Source: Flavobacterium sp. UBA6721
Lineage (GTDB): Bacteria > Bacteroidota > Bacteroidia > Flavobacteriales > Flavobacteriaceae
Assembly: GCA_002454195.1 (NCBI GenBank)
Contig: DKIJ01000027.1
Location: 22,616 to 86,615, forward strand
DNA length: 64,000 bases
Direction: 5' to 3'
Shown here: piece by piece, positions 17,285 to 27,371 of the stretch
Layout of the letters: each line of letters begins with the position of its first letter
Position numbering within the stretch: the stretch's first letter is position 1
Made by a program: the position numbers and the translations under genes
The notes under the pieces: model-generated
Database searches by the model: none
What the model was told of the DNA's origin: nothing
Seen by the model: the letters and a program-made list of their open reading frames with translations, nothing else

Positions 17285-18133
17285 ATGATTTCAATCATAA
17301 TTTGTTCACGAAAAGCTAGTATTTCACAAGATCTTTCAGTTAATATTAAAGAAACGATAGGATGTGTTTATGAACTAATTATTATAGATAATTCAGAAAA
17401 CCATTATTCCATTTTCGAAGCATATAATTTAGGAATAGATAAGAGCGTTGGAAAGTATTTGTGTTTTATTCATGATGATATTCTTTTTCATACCCAAAAT
17501 TGGGGATTAATTTTGAATAATATTTTTGACAAAAATCCTAACATTGGTCTGATTGGTGTTGCAGGTGCAAAAGTAAAAACCAAGATGCCATCAGCTTGGT
17601 GGGATTGTTTAGAGGATTTTAAAGTTTTAAATCTCATTCAACACCTTGATGCTGATAAAAAACAGTTTTGGAATAAAGGATTTCAGAAATCTGAGGAAGA
17701 AGTTGTAGTTGTTGATGGTGTTTTTTTAGCTGCAAAAAGAATAGACGGTATAGGTTTTTGTAAGAAGTTAAAAGGATATCATAATTATGATTTGAATTTG
17801 TCTTTTGAATATTTAAAGAAGGGTTTTAAAATTGTTGTAACAAATAAAATTTTAATTGAACATTTTTCACTTGGAAAACTTGATAAATCCTGGATTATTT
17901 CAGCATTAAAAATTCATGAAATTTATTCTGATTTTCTTCCGTTGACTTCTTTGGATGTTTATGAAATAAAAAATCAGGAATTTAAAAATGGAAGTAAATT
18001 TGTAAATGAATTGTTATATTACAAAATGTTTAGGGAAGCGATATTTTTATGGTCAAAGTTAGTTAGACTAAAACCTAAAAGTAAATTCCATTTAGAATTT
18101 ATAAAAAAAATCAAAACTGCATGCTTGCCATAA
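17285..18133 (+). CDS. GT2-like glycosyltransferase B
   Basis: 282 residues, starting ISIIICSRKAS. The expected acidic motif is HDD (63-65, FIHDDILF). The conserved KLKGYHNYDLNLSFEYLKKG block and a late HFSLGKLDKSW histidine segment match a GT2 subgroup found in Bacteroidetes polysaccharide clusters. It overlaps the next gene by 13 bases. Substrate unknown. Confidence 0.75.
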   Translation: MISIIICSRKASISQDLSVNIKETIGCVYELIIIDNSENHYSIFEAYNLGIDKSVGKYLCFIHDDILFHTQNWGLILNNIFDKNPNIGLIGVAGAKVKTKMPSAWWDCLEDFKVLNLIQHLDADKKQFWNKGFQKSEEEVVVVDGVFLAAKRIDGIGFCKKLKGYHNYDLNLSFEYLKKGFKIVVTNKILIEHFSLGKLDKSWIISALKIHEIYSDFLPLTSLDVYEIKNQEFKNGSKFVNELLYYKMFREAIFLWSKLVRLKPKSKFHLEFIKKIKTACLP

Positions 18134-19023
18134 TAATTCCCTATTATAAAGCTGTTTTCTTTGAAGAAACCCTGAAGTCTTTGGCTGAACAAACGGACAA
18201 ACGTTTTAAAGTATATATTGGTGATGATGCAAGTCCGGATGATTGTATAGTAATGGTAGAAAAATTCCGTTCTAAGTTTAATATTGTTTATCATAGGTTT
18301 GAATCCAATCTGGGGAGTAAATCACTTAGTAAACATTGGGAACGTTGCATCAGCTTGTCTTCAGAAGAGAACTGGTTAATGATTTTAGGAGATGATGATT
18401 ATTTAGAAAATAATGCAGTAGCCTCATTTTATAATAATTTGGAAAATTTTCAAAATAAAACGAATGTAGTCCGATTTGCTTCTAAAATTTACAGACAAGA
18501 ATTAGGCGTGTTTTCAAGATTATATGAGCATCCTATTTGGGAAAAAGCTTCGGATTCTTATTTTAGAAAGTTCCGGTTTTTAACAATGAGTTCTTTGTCT
18601 GAATATATTTTTAAAAAAGAAAGTTATAATCAATTTAAATTTTCTGATTTTCCTTTGGCTTGGTATTCGGATGATATGGCCTGGCTTGAATTTTCCGGTA
18701 CTCAAGAAATCTATTCAATCAATGAAGCTGTAGTAGTTTTTAGATTTTCAAATTATAATATTTCTGGTAAAGAAGATAATGTAACAGATAAGGAGCAAGC
18801 TAAGTTTTTATTTTATAAAAAACTAATCAAAAATCAGTTAAACAAGTTTACAGCATTTCAGAGAGAAAAATTATTATTAGAATTTGGTATTACAATTATT
18901 GCTCAAAATAGAGTAAATACAGAACAATTCAGTTTGGTCTTTTTTCAGTTAATTAAAAACGGATCGTTCTATGCTTCTGCTAAGTTTATTAGAAGAGTGA
19001 TTTTAGCAAAACTTAAAAAGTAA
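18121..19023 (+). CDS. GT2-like glycosyltransferase C
   Basis: 300 residues. IIIPYYKA opens the protein, GDDASPDD (34-41) is the nucleotide-binding block and GDDDY (90-94) the metal site. The central DMAWLEFSG segment takes the place of the usual ED-W catalytic block. It starts inside the end of the preceding gene, so translation is probably coupled. Substrate unknown. Confidence 0.8.
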   Translation: MLAIIIPYYKAVFFEETLKSLAEQTDKRFKVYIGDDASPDDCIVMVEKFRSKFNIVYHRFESNLGSKSLSKHWERCISLSSEENWLMILGDDDYLENNAVASFYNNLENFQNKTNVVRFASKIYRQELGVFSRLYEHPIWEKASDSYFRKFRFLTMSSLSEYIFKKESYNQFKFSDFPLAWYSDDMAWLEFSGTQEIYSINEAVVVFRFSNYNISGKEDNVTDKEQAKFLFYKKLIKNQLNKFTAFQREKLLLEFGITIIAQNRVNTEQFSLVFFQLIKNGSFYASAKFIRRVILAKLKK

Positions 19024-19032
19024 TTATAAAAA

Positions 19033-19989
19033 ATGCAGCTTTCAGTTATTATTCCAACCTATAATGTAGAACGTTTTATTAAAAAAGCGATTCAATCTGT
19101 TTTGGAACAAGCTGAAGTAGCCGAAATTGTTGTGGTTGATGATGGGAGTACAGATTCTACAGTCCAAATTGTAAACCATTTGAAACAGGAATATCCAATT
19201 ATTAAATTGTATTCTCATCCAAATAATGAAAATAAAGGACGCTCAGCTACAAGAAATATTGGAATTCAAAGAGCTACAGGGGATTTTGTCGCTTTTTTGG
19301 ATGCTGATGATTATTATTTGCCTAATAGATTTACTAACGATTTCGCAATTTTTCAAAATGATTTTAATTGTGATGGCATATATAATGCAGTAGGTTTTCA
19401 CTTCTATCGAAAAGCAACTGAGGACGAATTAAAATCACATCAATTATATACTGTAAGACAGAAAGTTGCTCCTGAAGACTTGTTTAAAAACTTGTTGTAT
19501 GGTAAATGTGGACATTTCCATATTAATGGCCTTACGGTGAAGAAAAAAGTTTTTGAAGAAACGGGTTTGTTTAATGAAGAATTAGTAGTGGCAGAGGATT
19601 CGGAAATGTTTTGGAAAATGGCTATAAAATGTCGTTTAGAATCCGGAATTGTAGATAGAGCAGTCGCTATCCGAGGAGTCCATGATAATAATATTTTTGA
19701 TAAAGAAGACTTGTACAAAATATATAATATTAAAATGCATGAAACGCTTGCTGTCTGGTGTAGTAAAAATCAAGTGAAAGCTGCCACTATCGATGATATT
19801 TTAAAATGGATTTGGATGCTAAGATACCAAGAGCATAACAAAATGTATATAAACATTAAAGCTTGGGCACAATTTTTTTTCTCACAGCCCCAATTGCTTT
19901 TTACTCTATTCAGCATTAAATATTTTCCTATTATTAGGTATAGACAAATGCTTTTCCCATTTTTGTACTCAAAGAAAAATATAGAATAA
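19033..19989 (+). CDS. GT2-like glycosyltransferase D
   Basis: 318 residues with a canonical GT2 N-terminus: LSVIIPTYNVE, VDDGSTDST and FLDADD (88-93). EDSEMFWKMA near 196 is the catalytic region. It lies 9 bases after the preceding transferase in the same operon. Substrate unknown. Confidence 0.85.
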   Translation: MQLSVIIPTYNVERFIKKAIQSVLEQAEVAEIVVVDDGSTDSTVQIVNHLKQEYPIIKLYSHPNNENKGRSATRNIGIQRATGDFVAFLDADDYYLPNRFTNDFAIFQNDFNCDGIYNAVGFHFYRKATEDELKSHQLYTVRQKVAPEDLFKNLLYGKCGHFHINGLTVKKKVFEETGLFNEELVVAEDSEMFWKMAIKCRLESGIVDRAVAIRGVHDNNIFDKEDLYKIYNIKMHETLAVWCSKNQVKAATIDDILKWIWMLRYQEHNKMYINIKAWAQFFFSQPQLLFTLFSIKYFPIIRYRQMLFPFLYSKKNIE

Positions 19990-19999
19990 TTTATAAATA

Positions 20000-20845
20000 A
20001 TGAAAGGCAAGAGTAGTAATGTAACTGTAATTATTCCCTGTTATAATGATGGGCAATACATAATGGAAGCATTGCAATCCCTGTACAAGCAAACACTTTT
20101 ACCAGAAAAAATCATTATTGTTGATGATGGGTCCAATATTGATACCAAAAAAATAGTAAGAACGATTAATCATTCTTTAGTTCAAGTTATTCATCAGGAA
20201 AATAAAGGAGTGAGTGCGGCCAGAAATTTGGCTATTTCTATTACTGAAACGGATTATATAGCTAATTTGGATGCAGATGATTTTTACGAACCAACTTTTA
20301 TTGAAAAAGCGGTTAGGGAATTAAACCAAAACAAAGAAATTAAGGCTGTAAGTAGTTATTGCCGGATATTTCAAAAAACAAAAACGGTTGAGATTGTTAA
20401 ACCTTTAGGTGGTAAATTGAAAGATTTTATTGTAATCAATAATTCCAGAGCGAGTGCTGTTTTTCGAAAGAATAGTTGGGAATCTGTTGGGGGATTTGAT
20501 GAAGCAATGCGTGAGGGTTATGAAGATTGGGAATTTTGGATAGCCATTTTAAAAAAAGGAGGGGAAATTCATATTTTACAAGAAGTATTGTCTCATTATC
20601 GCATTAAAGCGGTTTCCAGAGATCAAAACGCATTACAAAAACATGATTTTGAATTGAGGCAATATATTTATTTGAAACACAAAGAGGTGTATCATGAGCA
20701 TTTGGATTTTTACATTGGGGAATTGTTGCGTCAAAATTCACTTTTAAGGAATAGTGTCCATAAAGTTAAAAAATCCATTGATTACAGTCTTGGTCGTTTC
20801 ATTTTAAAACCTTTTAGGAGTCTTAAAAAAATAATGAAATTATAA
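20000..20845 (+). CDS. GT2-like glycosyltransferase E
   Basis: 281 residues. VIIPCYNDGQY, VDDGS and NLDADDFY (89-96) mark the GT-A core; EDWEFW near 175 marks the catalytic block. The C-terminal SLGRFILKPFRSLKK is shared with the protein at 20845-21708 (MGKFLFKPFRML), showing that the two arose by duplication. Its stop overlaps the start of the next gene by one base. Confidence 0.86.
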   Translation: MKGKSSNVTVIIPCYNDGQYIMEALQSLYKQTLLPEKIIIVDDGSNIDTKKIVRTINHSLVQVIHQENKGVSAARNLAISITETDYIANLDADDFYEPTFIEKAVRELNQNKEIKAVSSYCRIFQKTKTVEIVKPLGGKLKDFIVINNSRASAVFRKNSWESVGGFDEAMREGYEDWEFWIAILKKGGEIHILQEVLSHYRIKAVSRDQNALQKHDFELRQYIYLKHKEVYHEHLDFYIGELLRQNSLLRNSVHKVKKSIDYSLGRFILKPFRSLKKIMKL

Positions 20846-21708
20846 TGAGTACTCTAGTATCCATCATAGTTCCCTGTTACCAGCAAGCGCATTATTTGCC
20901 CGAAGCCTTGCAATCGGTTTTGGAGCAAAGCTATTCTAACTGGGAATGTATTATTGTGAATGATGGCAGTCCTGATGCTACGGAGATGGTAGCGCAACAA
21001 TGGCTGGAAAAAGATGCTCGTTTTCAGTATGTATATAAAGAGAACGGTGGTTTGTCTTCGGCACGAAATACAGGAATTAGTAGGGCTAAAGGTGAATTTA
21101 TTTTGGCCTTAGATGCCGATGATATTTTGCACTCCGATTATTTAAAGCAAACAGTTCCGGTTTTAGAATCCAATAATCAACTGGCAATCGTTTCTTGTTA
21201 TCGTTATTTTTTTATCAACAAGAAAACAAATATTATAAAAGAATATAAGGCTTCGGGAAGTAATTATCGCGATTTAATGTTTGAAAATCAATTAATGCCA
21301 TCATCATTATTTAGAAAAAAATGTTGGGAGCAAGTAGGAGGCTATGATGAGAGTATGAAAAAAGGCTTTGAAGACTGGGAGTTTTGGCTCAATGTCACAA
21401 AAAGAGGTTGGGAGTTTCAGTTTGTGCAGGAGTTTTTATTCTATTACCGCAAAGCCAAAAAATCCATGTTGGTCGATACCATCAATCACCATTCGGAAGC
21501 GAATATGGAATACATTTTTAGAAAACACCAGGAAATCTATTGCAAGCATTTTGATAATACCGCTGAGGTGCTTTTTTACTACATCAAGACCCATCGTATG
21601 GGGAAAATGCAAATTAAACATTCTGTTGAATATACAATGGGGAAGTTCCTTTTCAAACCTTTTCGAATGCTTTCTGATTTATGGAATAAAGAAACTAAAA
21701 GCAAATGA
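20845..21708 (+). CDS. GT2-like glycosyltransferase F
   Basis: 287 residues with VSIIVPCYQQAHY, NDGSPDAT and ALDADD (88-93), then EDWEFW near 174. It is paralogous to E (20000-20845) along its whole length and to H (23524-24348) in the first 100 residues. Overlaps the next gene in an ATGA arrangement. Substrate unknown. Confidence 0.86.
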   Translation: MSTLVSIIVPCYQQAHYLPEALQSVLEQSYSNWECIIVNDGSPDATEMVAQQWLEKDARFQYVYKENGGLSSARNTGISRAKGEFILALDADDILHSDYLKQTVPVLESNNQLAIVSCYRYFFINKKTNIIKEYKASGSNYRDLMFENQLMPSSLFRKKCWEQVGGYDESMKKGFEDWEFWLNVTKRGWEFQFVQEFLFYYRKAKKSMLVDTINHHSEANMEYIFRKHQEIYCKHFDNTAEVLFYYIKTHRMGKMQIKHSVEYTMGKFLFKPFRMLSDLWNKETKSK

Positions 21709-22484
21709 TTTCAGTAGTTATTCGAAATAAAAATCAAGCTGCTGCCTTGTCTTTTCTGTTAAAGAACTTAACCGAAAGGTACGCTGCAGATATAGACGAA
21801 ATGATTGTAATTGATAATCTTTCCACCGATAGCAGCAAAGCCGTTGCTGCGCAATATGGAGCGCGTTTTGTAACGATAGAAAAGTTCAGTTATGGCGGTA
21901 GTGCTAATCTTGCGGCTCAGGAAGCGCAATTTCCTATCGTGGTTATTTTTAGTGCTCATTCCTATCCGGTAAGCCATGATTTTTTTCGATTAATCAAAGA
22001 AAAAATGCTGGCCAACCCTAATCTAGCAGGACTACGTTGTTTGCATGCCACGAATGATTACCGCAATTATATCAATCAAGTTTCGGCTCAAAGTGATCCT
22101 AACAAATCGGGTTTGATTTTTTCAGGTTCGGCATTCAGTAAGAAGGTTTGGGAAAAGCATCCTTTTCGGGAAGAGGTAGCTACTTTTGAAGACAAAGAAT
22201 GGTCTAAAAGAGTTTTAGAAAATGGCTACGAAATTGAATTTGTGCCGTCTATTTTTCATTATGAAATAAGAAGAACGCCACAACAACAGTTCTTTCGGTT
22301 TCAAAATGACGTGGTAGGCAATTACCAATTATGGCATCAGGATATTACTTTTATTCAAACTTTGAAAGGTCTTTTAGGGAATATATGGAACGCCTGTAAA
22401 AACTTTTTTATTGAAATCAAATACGCTTTTTTACGCTTTTTTTACTTAATTAAGTTTATAAGGAATAAACCGAAACAGTTTTGA
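21705..22484 (+). CDS. GT2-like glycosyltransferase G with SAH in place of DxD
   Basis: 259 residues. The fold is GT2-like (ISVVIRNKNQAAAL, IVIDNLSTDSS), but the metal-binding position reads FSAHSYP (82-88) rather than Asp-x-Asp. A subgroup of polysaccharide GT2 enzymes has this SAH-x-P form, so it is likely functional, though metal use may differ. EDKEWSKRV near 165 fits the catalytic block. It begins in an ATGA overlap with gene F. Confidence 0.78.
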   Translation: MISVVIRNKNQAAALSFLLKNLTERYAADIDEMIVIDNLSTDSSKAVAAQYGARFVTIEKFSYGGSANLAAQEAQFPIVVIFSAHSYPVSHDFFRLIKEKMLANPNLAGLRCLHATNDYRNYINQVSAQSDPNKSGLIFSGSAFSKKVWEKHPFREEVATFEDKEWSKRVLENGYEIEFVPSIFHYEIRRTPQQQFFRFQNDVVGNYQLWHQDITFIQTLKGLLGNIWNACKNFFIEIKYAFLRFFYLIKFIRNKPKQF

Positions 22485-22486
22485 AG

Positions 22487-23527
22487 ATGGAGCTAAGATT
22501 AACAAATAATAATTTTGATTTCCTACGATTCCTATTTGCTCTTTTGGTGGTTATTTCTCATGCGTATGCTTTATCTGGAAGTACTGAGGATAATGTTGGG
22601 ATTTATAAGATTTCAAATGGACAATTAACATTTTCCCAAATTGGTTTAAATGGGTTTTTTATTATAAGTGGTTATTTTATTTTTAAAAGTTTACAAAGAA
22701 GTAAAAGTCTTTTAGACTATTATAAGAAACGATTTTTAAGACTTTTTCCAGCACTTATAATTGTATTGATACTAACGTTGTTTTTAGCTCCAATTATATA
22801 TGTAAATAAAACTCCTTTTTTACAAAATATTGAAGCGTTGACTTATTTACCCTACAATTTAAGTTTATATGGATTTCAGTCAGGTATAAAAGGAATTTTT
22901 GATACAAATAGCTATCATTCCATTAATGGTTCTTTATGGACTATTAGGTATGAATTTACTTTATATGTTGCCTTATCAATACTTTATTGTATGAAAAATA
23001 AAAAGAAAGCTTTAACTTTTTTGTTAAGTTTAGCATTTTTTATTTTTTATATGTTGTATCTTTTTCTTCTACCAAAATTAGCAGGCTTTAGTTTATTTAA
23101 CTTGTTAGGTATTCATGTACTAAATTTAGGTGCTTTTTTTATTGCCGGAAGCGTTTTGGCTTCATTGGAATTTGAAAAAATTAAGTATAAGAAATGGTTT
23201 TTGTTCTTGTCATTAATACTCTTAACTTTCTCGATTTATTTTAATTTTTATGATTTGACAAAACATGTTTTGTTGCCATTTTTTATTCTATTATTAGGTT
23301 TTTCTACAATTCCTGGGATTAAAGATTTTGGGAATTTTGGTGATGCTTCTTATGGTATTTACATTTACAGTTTTCCAATTCAACAAAGTTTAATGTGGTT
23401 CTTTAAATTGGATTCATATGCCTTAATGATTTCTTCAATACCGCTTTCTGTTATTCTGGGTTATTTTTCATGGCACTTGATTGAGAAAAAAGCGTTTAAA
23501 TTAAAATTAACAAAACAAGAAATATGA
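22487..23527 (+). CDS. Acyltransferase-3 family membrane O-acyltransferase
   Basis: 346 residues with about ten transmembrane helices. The N-terminal FDFLRFLFALLVVISHA contains the conserved R-H pair, and the KKRFLRLFPALI block is typical of the family (OafA/WecH type). It would transfer an acetyl or other acyl group to a sugar at the membrane. I use the ATG at 22487; a TTG at 22481 overlaps the previous stop. Located inside the transferase operon. Confidence 0.87.
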   Translation: MELRLTNNNFDFLRFLFALLVVISHAYALSGSTEDNVGIYKISNGQLTFSQIGLNGFFIISGYFIFKSLQRSKSLLDYYKKRFLRLFPALIIVLILTLFLAPIIYVNKTPFLQNIEALTYLPYNLSLYGFQSGIKGIFDTNSYHSINGSLWTIRYEFTLYVALSILYCMKNKKKALTFLLSLAFFIFYMLYLFLLPKLAGFSLFNLLGIHVLNLGAFFIAGSVLASLEFEKIKYKKWFLFLSLILLTFSIYFNFYDLTKHVLLPFFILLLGFSTIPGIKDFGNFGDASYGIYIYSFPIQQSLMWFFKLDSYALMISSIPLSVILGYFSWHLIEKKAFKLKLTKQEI

Positions 23528-24348
23528 TTATTTATCCATTAATTTCAATAATCGTTCCATGTTACAAACAAGCACAATACTTGGGAGAAGCATTACAATC
23601 AGTAATAGATCAAAGTTATCAAGACTGGGAATGTATCATTGTTGATGATGGTAGTCCAGATAAGACAGCTCAAATTGCTAAGGTATGGATAGCAAAAGAC
23701 AGTCGATTTAAATATAGGTATAAAGATAATGGAGGAATAGCTAGTGCAAGAAACTTTGGTATTAATCAAGCAAAAGCTGAATTTATATTAGCCTTAGATG
23801 CTGATGATAAAATAGCAAATGATTATTTAGAATTAGCTATTAATGAATTTCAAAAAGATCCAAGTCTTAAAGTAGTTTATGCCAGGGCTGAGAAATTTGG
23901 AGAGGAATCAGGTCTATGGTATTTACCTCCATTTAATATTTCAAAATTAGGCTTGTACAATATGATTTTTTGTTCTGCATTATATAGAAAAGCCGACTGG
24001 CAAAGAGTGGGAGGCTATGATGTTAATATGGTTTTGGGACTAGAAGATTGGGAGTTTTGGATTGCTTTATTAAAAAATGGAGGTAATGTATGCCAACTAA
24101 ATAAAATAGGTTTTTATTATAGAATAAAAGAAAAATCTAGACATGTGGACTTGAAAATTTCAGATAAAGAAGAATTATATAACTATTTATCAGTAAAACA
24201 TGCTGATTTTTATGTAAAGCATCTGGGGTCATTTATTGCTTTAAATTCTGAAATGGAGAAATTAAAAAAAATGAGAATTATTAAAGGAAGAAAAAAGGTG
24301 TTGAATTTATTTTGTGAGACTTTTTTCGGCTTTCGTCTTTTTAAATAG
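23524..24348 (+). CDS. GT2-like glycosyltransferase H
   Basis: 274 residues: LISIIVPCYKQAQY, VDDGSPDKT and ALDADD (90-95), then EDWEFW near 175. It is close to gene F at the N-terminus and to gene A at the C-terminus (LNLFCETFFGFRLF against MNLFTHMFFGFKIF), which suggests reshuffled duplicates. It begins in an ATGA overlap with the acyltransferase. Confidence 0.86.
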   Translation: MIIYPLISIIVPCYKQAQYLGEALQSVIDQSYQDWECIIVDDGSPDKTAQIAKVWIAKDSRFKYRYKDNGGIASARNFGINQAKAEFILALDADDKIANDYLELAINEFQKDPSLKVVYARAEKFGEESGLWYLPPFNISKLGLYNMIFCSALYRKADWQRVGGYDVNMVLGLEDWEFWIALLKNGGNVCQLNKIGFYYRIKEKSRHVDLKISDKEELYNYLSVKHADFYVKHLGSFIALNSEMEKLKKMRIIKGRKKVLNLFCETFFGFRLFK

Positions 24349-24359
24349 AAATACATTAA

Positions 24360-25289
24360 ATGACTAAGATTACTGTCAGTGTCTTTATTTTAACCTATAA
24401 TCAAGAACAATTTATATCTCAGACTATTGAAAGTGTTTTAATGCAACAAACGGATTTTGCATACCAATTAGTCATAGGAGAAGATTGTAGTACTGATTCT
24501 ACTAGGCAAATATGTGAAAATTTTGCTTCACAGTATCCTAATAATATAAAATTGCTTCCAGCTTTAGATAAAAATATTGGTTTGATCGCTAATTATATGC
24601 GTACCATTAAGGAATGTGATGGTAAATACATTGCTATTTGTGATGGAGATGATTATTGGATTGATAAATACAAACTACAAAAGCAAGTTGATTTTTTAGA
24701 ATCAAATCCTGATTTTTCAATTGTTTATACGAATTTGAACAAATTATATCCTAACGGAGCAATCAAGAAAGCTTACACAAAATATCCGCGTAAAGATGCT
24801 GACTTTACAGATTTGATAAAGGATAATTTTATTCCCTCGGTTACGGCTCTTTTTAGGAATGTTCAAAGTGTTCAAAATGAGTTGCCTAGTTGGGTTTTGA
24901 AATTTCCTTATGGAGATTGGCCCACCTATTTATGGACCATAAAAGATGGTGGTAAAATTTACTTTTTAGATGAAGTAACGGCAGTATATCGGATGGATAT
25001 AGGGGTTTCTTTTAACATTATAAAAAAAAAATCGGAGTTGTTAAATGTAAATTTGGAGATTTTAAATCAAATGTTGAAAGATGCTACTTTTGATAATAGA
25101 AAAGAGAGTATTCAAGCAGAGATAGTACAGAAAAATATAAGTTTGATGGTTAGTTATAATAGAGAAAGTAATTTTATTAAAGGACTACATCAATTGATTT
25201 TAAATTTAAAAGTAAATGACAATAAATTTAGTATCTTAAAGCTGTATTTATATTCCATATATAAAAAACTGCTACTTTTAATTTCGTAA
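24360..25289 (+). CDS. GT2-like glycosyltransferase I
   Basis: 309 residues of the subgroup with VSVFILTYNQEQFI, GEDCSTDSTR and CDGDDYWID (94-102). The KFPYGDWPTYLW segment near 180 fills the catalytic region. This subgroup is common in Bacteroidetes glycan clusters. Substrate unknown. Confidence 0.85.
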   Translation: MTKITVSVFILTYNQEQFISQTIESVLMQQTDFAYQLVIGEDCSTDSTRQICENFASQYPNNIKLLPALDKNIGLIANYMRTIKECDGKYIAICDGDDYWIDKYKLQKQVDFLESNPDFSIVYTNLNKLYPNGAIKKAYTKYPRKDADFTDLIKDNFIPSVTALFRNVQSVQNELPSWVLKFPYGDWPTYLWTIKDGGKIYFLDEVTAVYRMDIGVSFNIIKKKSELLNVNLEILNQMLKDATFDNRKESIQAEIVQKNISLMVSYNRESNFIKGLHQLILNLKVNDNKFSILKLYLYSIYKKLLLLIS

Positions 25290-25302
25290 TTACTGATCTA
25301 TT

Positions 25303-26442
25303 TTGAAAATCCTCCTAGTTGCAATACCGAATCATCATTTTTTTCAATGGGTAAACCAGTTGAAAGAAAGCGGGCATGAAGTATTTTGGTTTGATATTAC
25401 AGATCGAGCAGGATTTTCAGAAAAAATCGGTTGGGTAAAACAGTTTAATGGGTGGAAATTGAAATGGAACTATCCCTTTCGATACCGAATCAAAAAACAT
25501 TTGTCTAAATTATATTCCTTTCTGGAAAAATACACAGTCAATAAAGTTGAAATCGTTTTTGATGAAATTTTAAACGAAATTCAACCTGATATTGTACATT
25601 GTTTTGAAATGAGGCTAGCTGGTTTACCCATTATTTCAGTAATGCAGAAAAACAAAATTCCATTTGTATATTCATCTTGGGGGAGTGATATGTATTTTTT
25701 TGAACAGCATGGTACCTCAAAAAAAGAAGTGCAATTTTTTTTAAAAAGAGTTGATTATTTAATAACCGATTGTTCTCGTGATTTTAAAATAGCGCAACAA
25801 TTAGGTTTTGCTAATCAATTTCTTGGAGTTTTTCCAGGTAACGGAGGGATTAGTATTGATAAAGAATTTATTCAATCCATTTCCAATAGGAAAACTATTT
25901 CTATCAAAGGGTATGAAGATGGAGTTGGAAAGGCTTTAAATGTGTTGAAAGCCATTGAGTTAATAGATTTAGATGAATCAATTGACTTTTTAATCTTTAG
26001 CGCAGATGAAATTGTAGCCAATCATGTAAAAGAATCAAAGTATTTTAATCAAAGAAAAGTAGAAGTAATTTATAGAAATGCTTTTTTGGAGAATAAAATA
26101 CTTTTGCAAAAGTTAGGGGCTTGCTTACTTTATATAGGAAACAGTATTTCTGATGGTATGCCAAATTCTTTGCTGGAATCAATGGGAATGGGGGTGTTTC
26201 CAATTCAATCAAATCCGGGGAATGTTACTCAAGAAGTCATTAAAAATGGTGTTAATGGTTTTTTAATTGAAAATCCTAATGATGTTGAGGCAATTGCAGT
26301 GTTGATTCGAACTGCTATTGAAAATAAAGAAATGAGACTCAAAGCACAAAAATCCAATGTGAATTTTGTGCAGCAAAATTTCAATAGGAAAAATTTAGAG
26401 AAAGAAATTATAGATTTATACCAAACTGTAAAAGAGATCTAA
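25303..26442 (+). CDS. GT4-like glycosyltransferase A
   Basis: 379 residues, GT-B fold. The N-terminus KILLVAIPNHHFFQWVNQL is canonical and begins at a TTG codon at 25303, with no ATG nearby. The middle HCFEMRLAGLPI and SSWGSDMYFF segments, and the C-terminal SDGMPNSLLESMGMGVFPI with the retaining E-x7-E-like block, place it in the GT4 group. It ends in a one-base overlap with the next gene. Confidence 0.82.
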   Translation: MKILLVAIPNHHFFQWVNQLKESGHEVFWFDITDRAGFSEKIGWVKQFNGWKLKWNYPFRYRIKKHLSKLYSFLEKYTVNKVEIVFDEILNEIQPDIVHCFEMRLAGLPIISVMQKNKIPFVYSSWGSDMYFFEQHGTSKKEVQFFLKRVDYLITDCSRDFKIAQQLGFANQFLGVFPGNGGISIDKEFIQSISNRKTISIKGYEDGVGKALNVLKAIELIDLDESIDFLIFSADEIVANHVKESKYFNQRKVEVIYRNAFLENKILLQKLGACLLYIGNSISDGMPNSLLESMGMGVFPIQSNPGNVTQEVIKNGVNGFLIENPNDVEAIAVLIRTAIENKEMRLKAQKSNVNFVQQNFNRKNLEKEIIDLYQTVKEI

Positions 26443-27317
26443 TGCAAATATCATTTCTTATTGTTACTAAAAATCGTCCCGAAGAATTGCAGTTTACATT
26501 AAAACAGTTGTACACTATCTTTGATTCGAATTGTCAAGAAGTCTTAGTGTGTATTGATGGTTGTGCTGCAACTGAACCATTGCAAGAGCAGTATCCATGG
26601 GTAAAATGGTTTGTGTTAAAAAAGAGTATTTCAGCGTCACCTGCTCGAAACTTTTTGTATCAAAAAGCGGTTGGTGCAATTTTTATAGGATTGGATGACG
26701 ATGCCCATTTAATTTCTGAAAAACCAATAGAAATGATTAAAGAATATTTTCAATCCAATGAAAATCTTGGAATTCTAGCTTTTTTAGAAGTAAAAGGTAT
26801 TTTTGAAACACCAAAAGAGTGTATAAAAGCTATTGAAAAAGAAGAATATCTAACTACAGAGTTTATTGGTTCTGGTTTCGCCATTCGTAAAGAAGTTTAT
26901 GATCAGACCAATGGGTTTCCGGTTTGGATGGATATTTATGGCGAAGAAACATGTGTGTCATTAGAAGTTCTAGATTTAGGGTATGATATTTTGTATTCGA
27001 ATCAAGTGGTGGTAAATCATCGCGTTGATCTTGAAAAAAGGAAGCAACAAGGAAAAAATTACTTTCGTTTTCAAAAACAGCTTCAAAATAGTTTTAAAAT
27101 TTACCTGGTCTATTATAGAAATCCATTTAAAAAGATATTGAAACTTTTATGGCATAATTTCAGGAAATATGCGCTGTCTGACAGGACTTATTTTAAATTA
27201 TTTTTTAAAGCAGCAGGAAATATGCTGGGCAGTTGTATTAGTCTTTTGAAATTTAGAAAGCCTGTGAAACAATCAACTCTGAATCGTTTAAAACAATTAA
27301 AAATGATTCAATATTAG
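26442..27317 (+). CDS. GT2-like glycosyltransferase J
   Basis: 291 residues. ISFLIVTKNRPEEL opens the GT-A fold, LDDDAHL (84-90) is the metal motif, and GEETCVSLEVLDLGY near 167 takes the catalytic place. It is the last transferase before the nonulosonate genes, and a promoter-like element follows it, so this may be the end of the first long operon. Confidence 0.82.
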   Translation: MQISFLIVTKNRPEELQFTLKQLYTIFDSNCQEVLVCIDGCAATEPLQEQYPWVKWFVLKKSISASPARNFLYQKAVGAIFIGLDDDAHLISEKPIEMIKEYFQSNENLGILAFLEVKGIFETPKECIKAIEKEEYLTTEFIGSGFAIRKEVYDQTNGFPVWMDIYGEETCVSLEVLDLGYDILYSNQVVVNHRVDLEKRKQQGKNYFRFQKQLQNSFKIYLVYYRNPFKKILKLLWHNFRKYALSDRTYFKLFFKAAGNMLGSCISLLKFRKPVKQSTLNRLKQLKMIQY

Positions 27318-27345
27318 CTTAAAATAGTACTAAAACATAAAACAG

Positions 27346-27353
27346 TATATTTG
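27346..27353 (+). promoter_or_regulatory. Putative promoter of the nonulosonate module
   Basis: TATATTTG matches TAnnTTTG and lies 18 bases before the ATG at 27372. It gives the CMP-sugar synthetase gene its own start site within the locus. No TTTG -33 box is evident. Confidence 0.45.
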
Positions 27354-27371
27354 ATTTTTAGAATATAGAAA

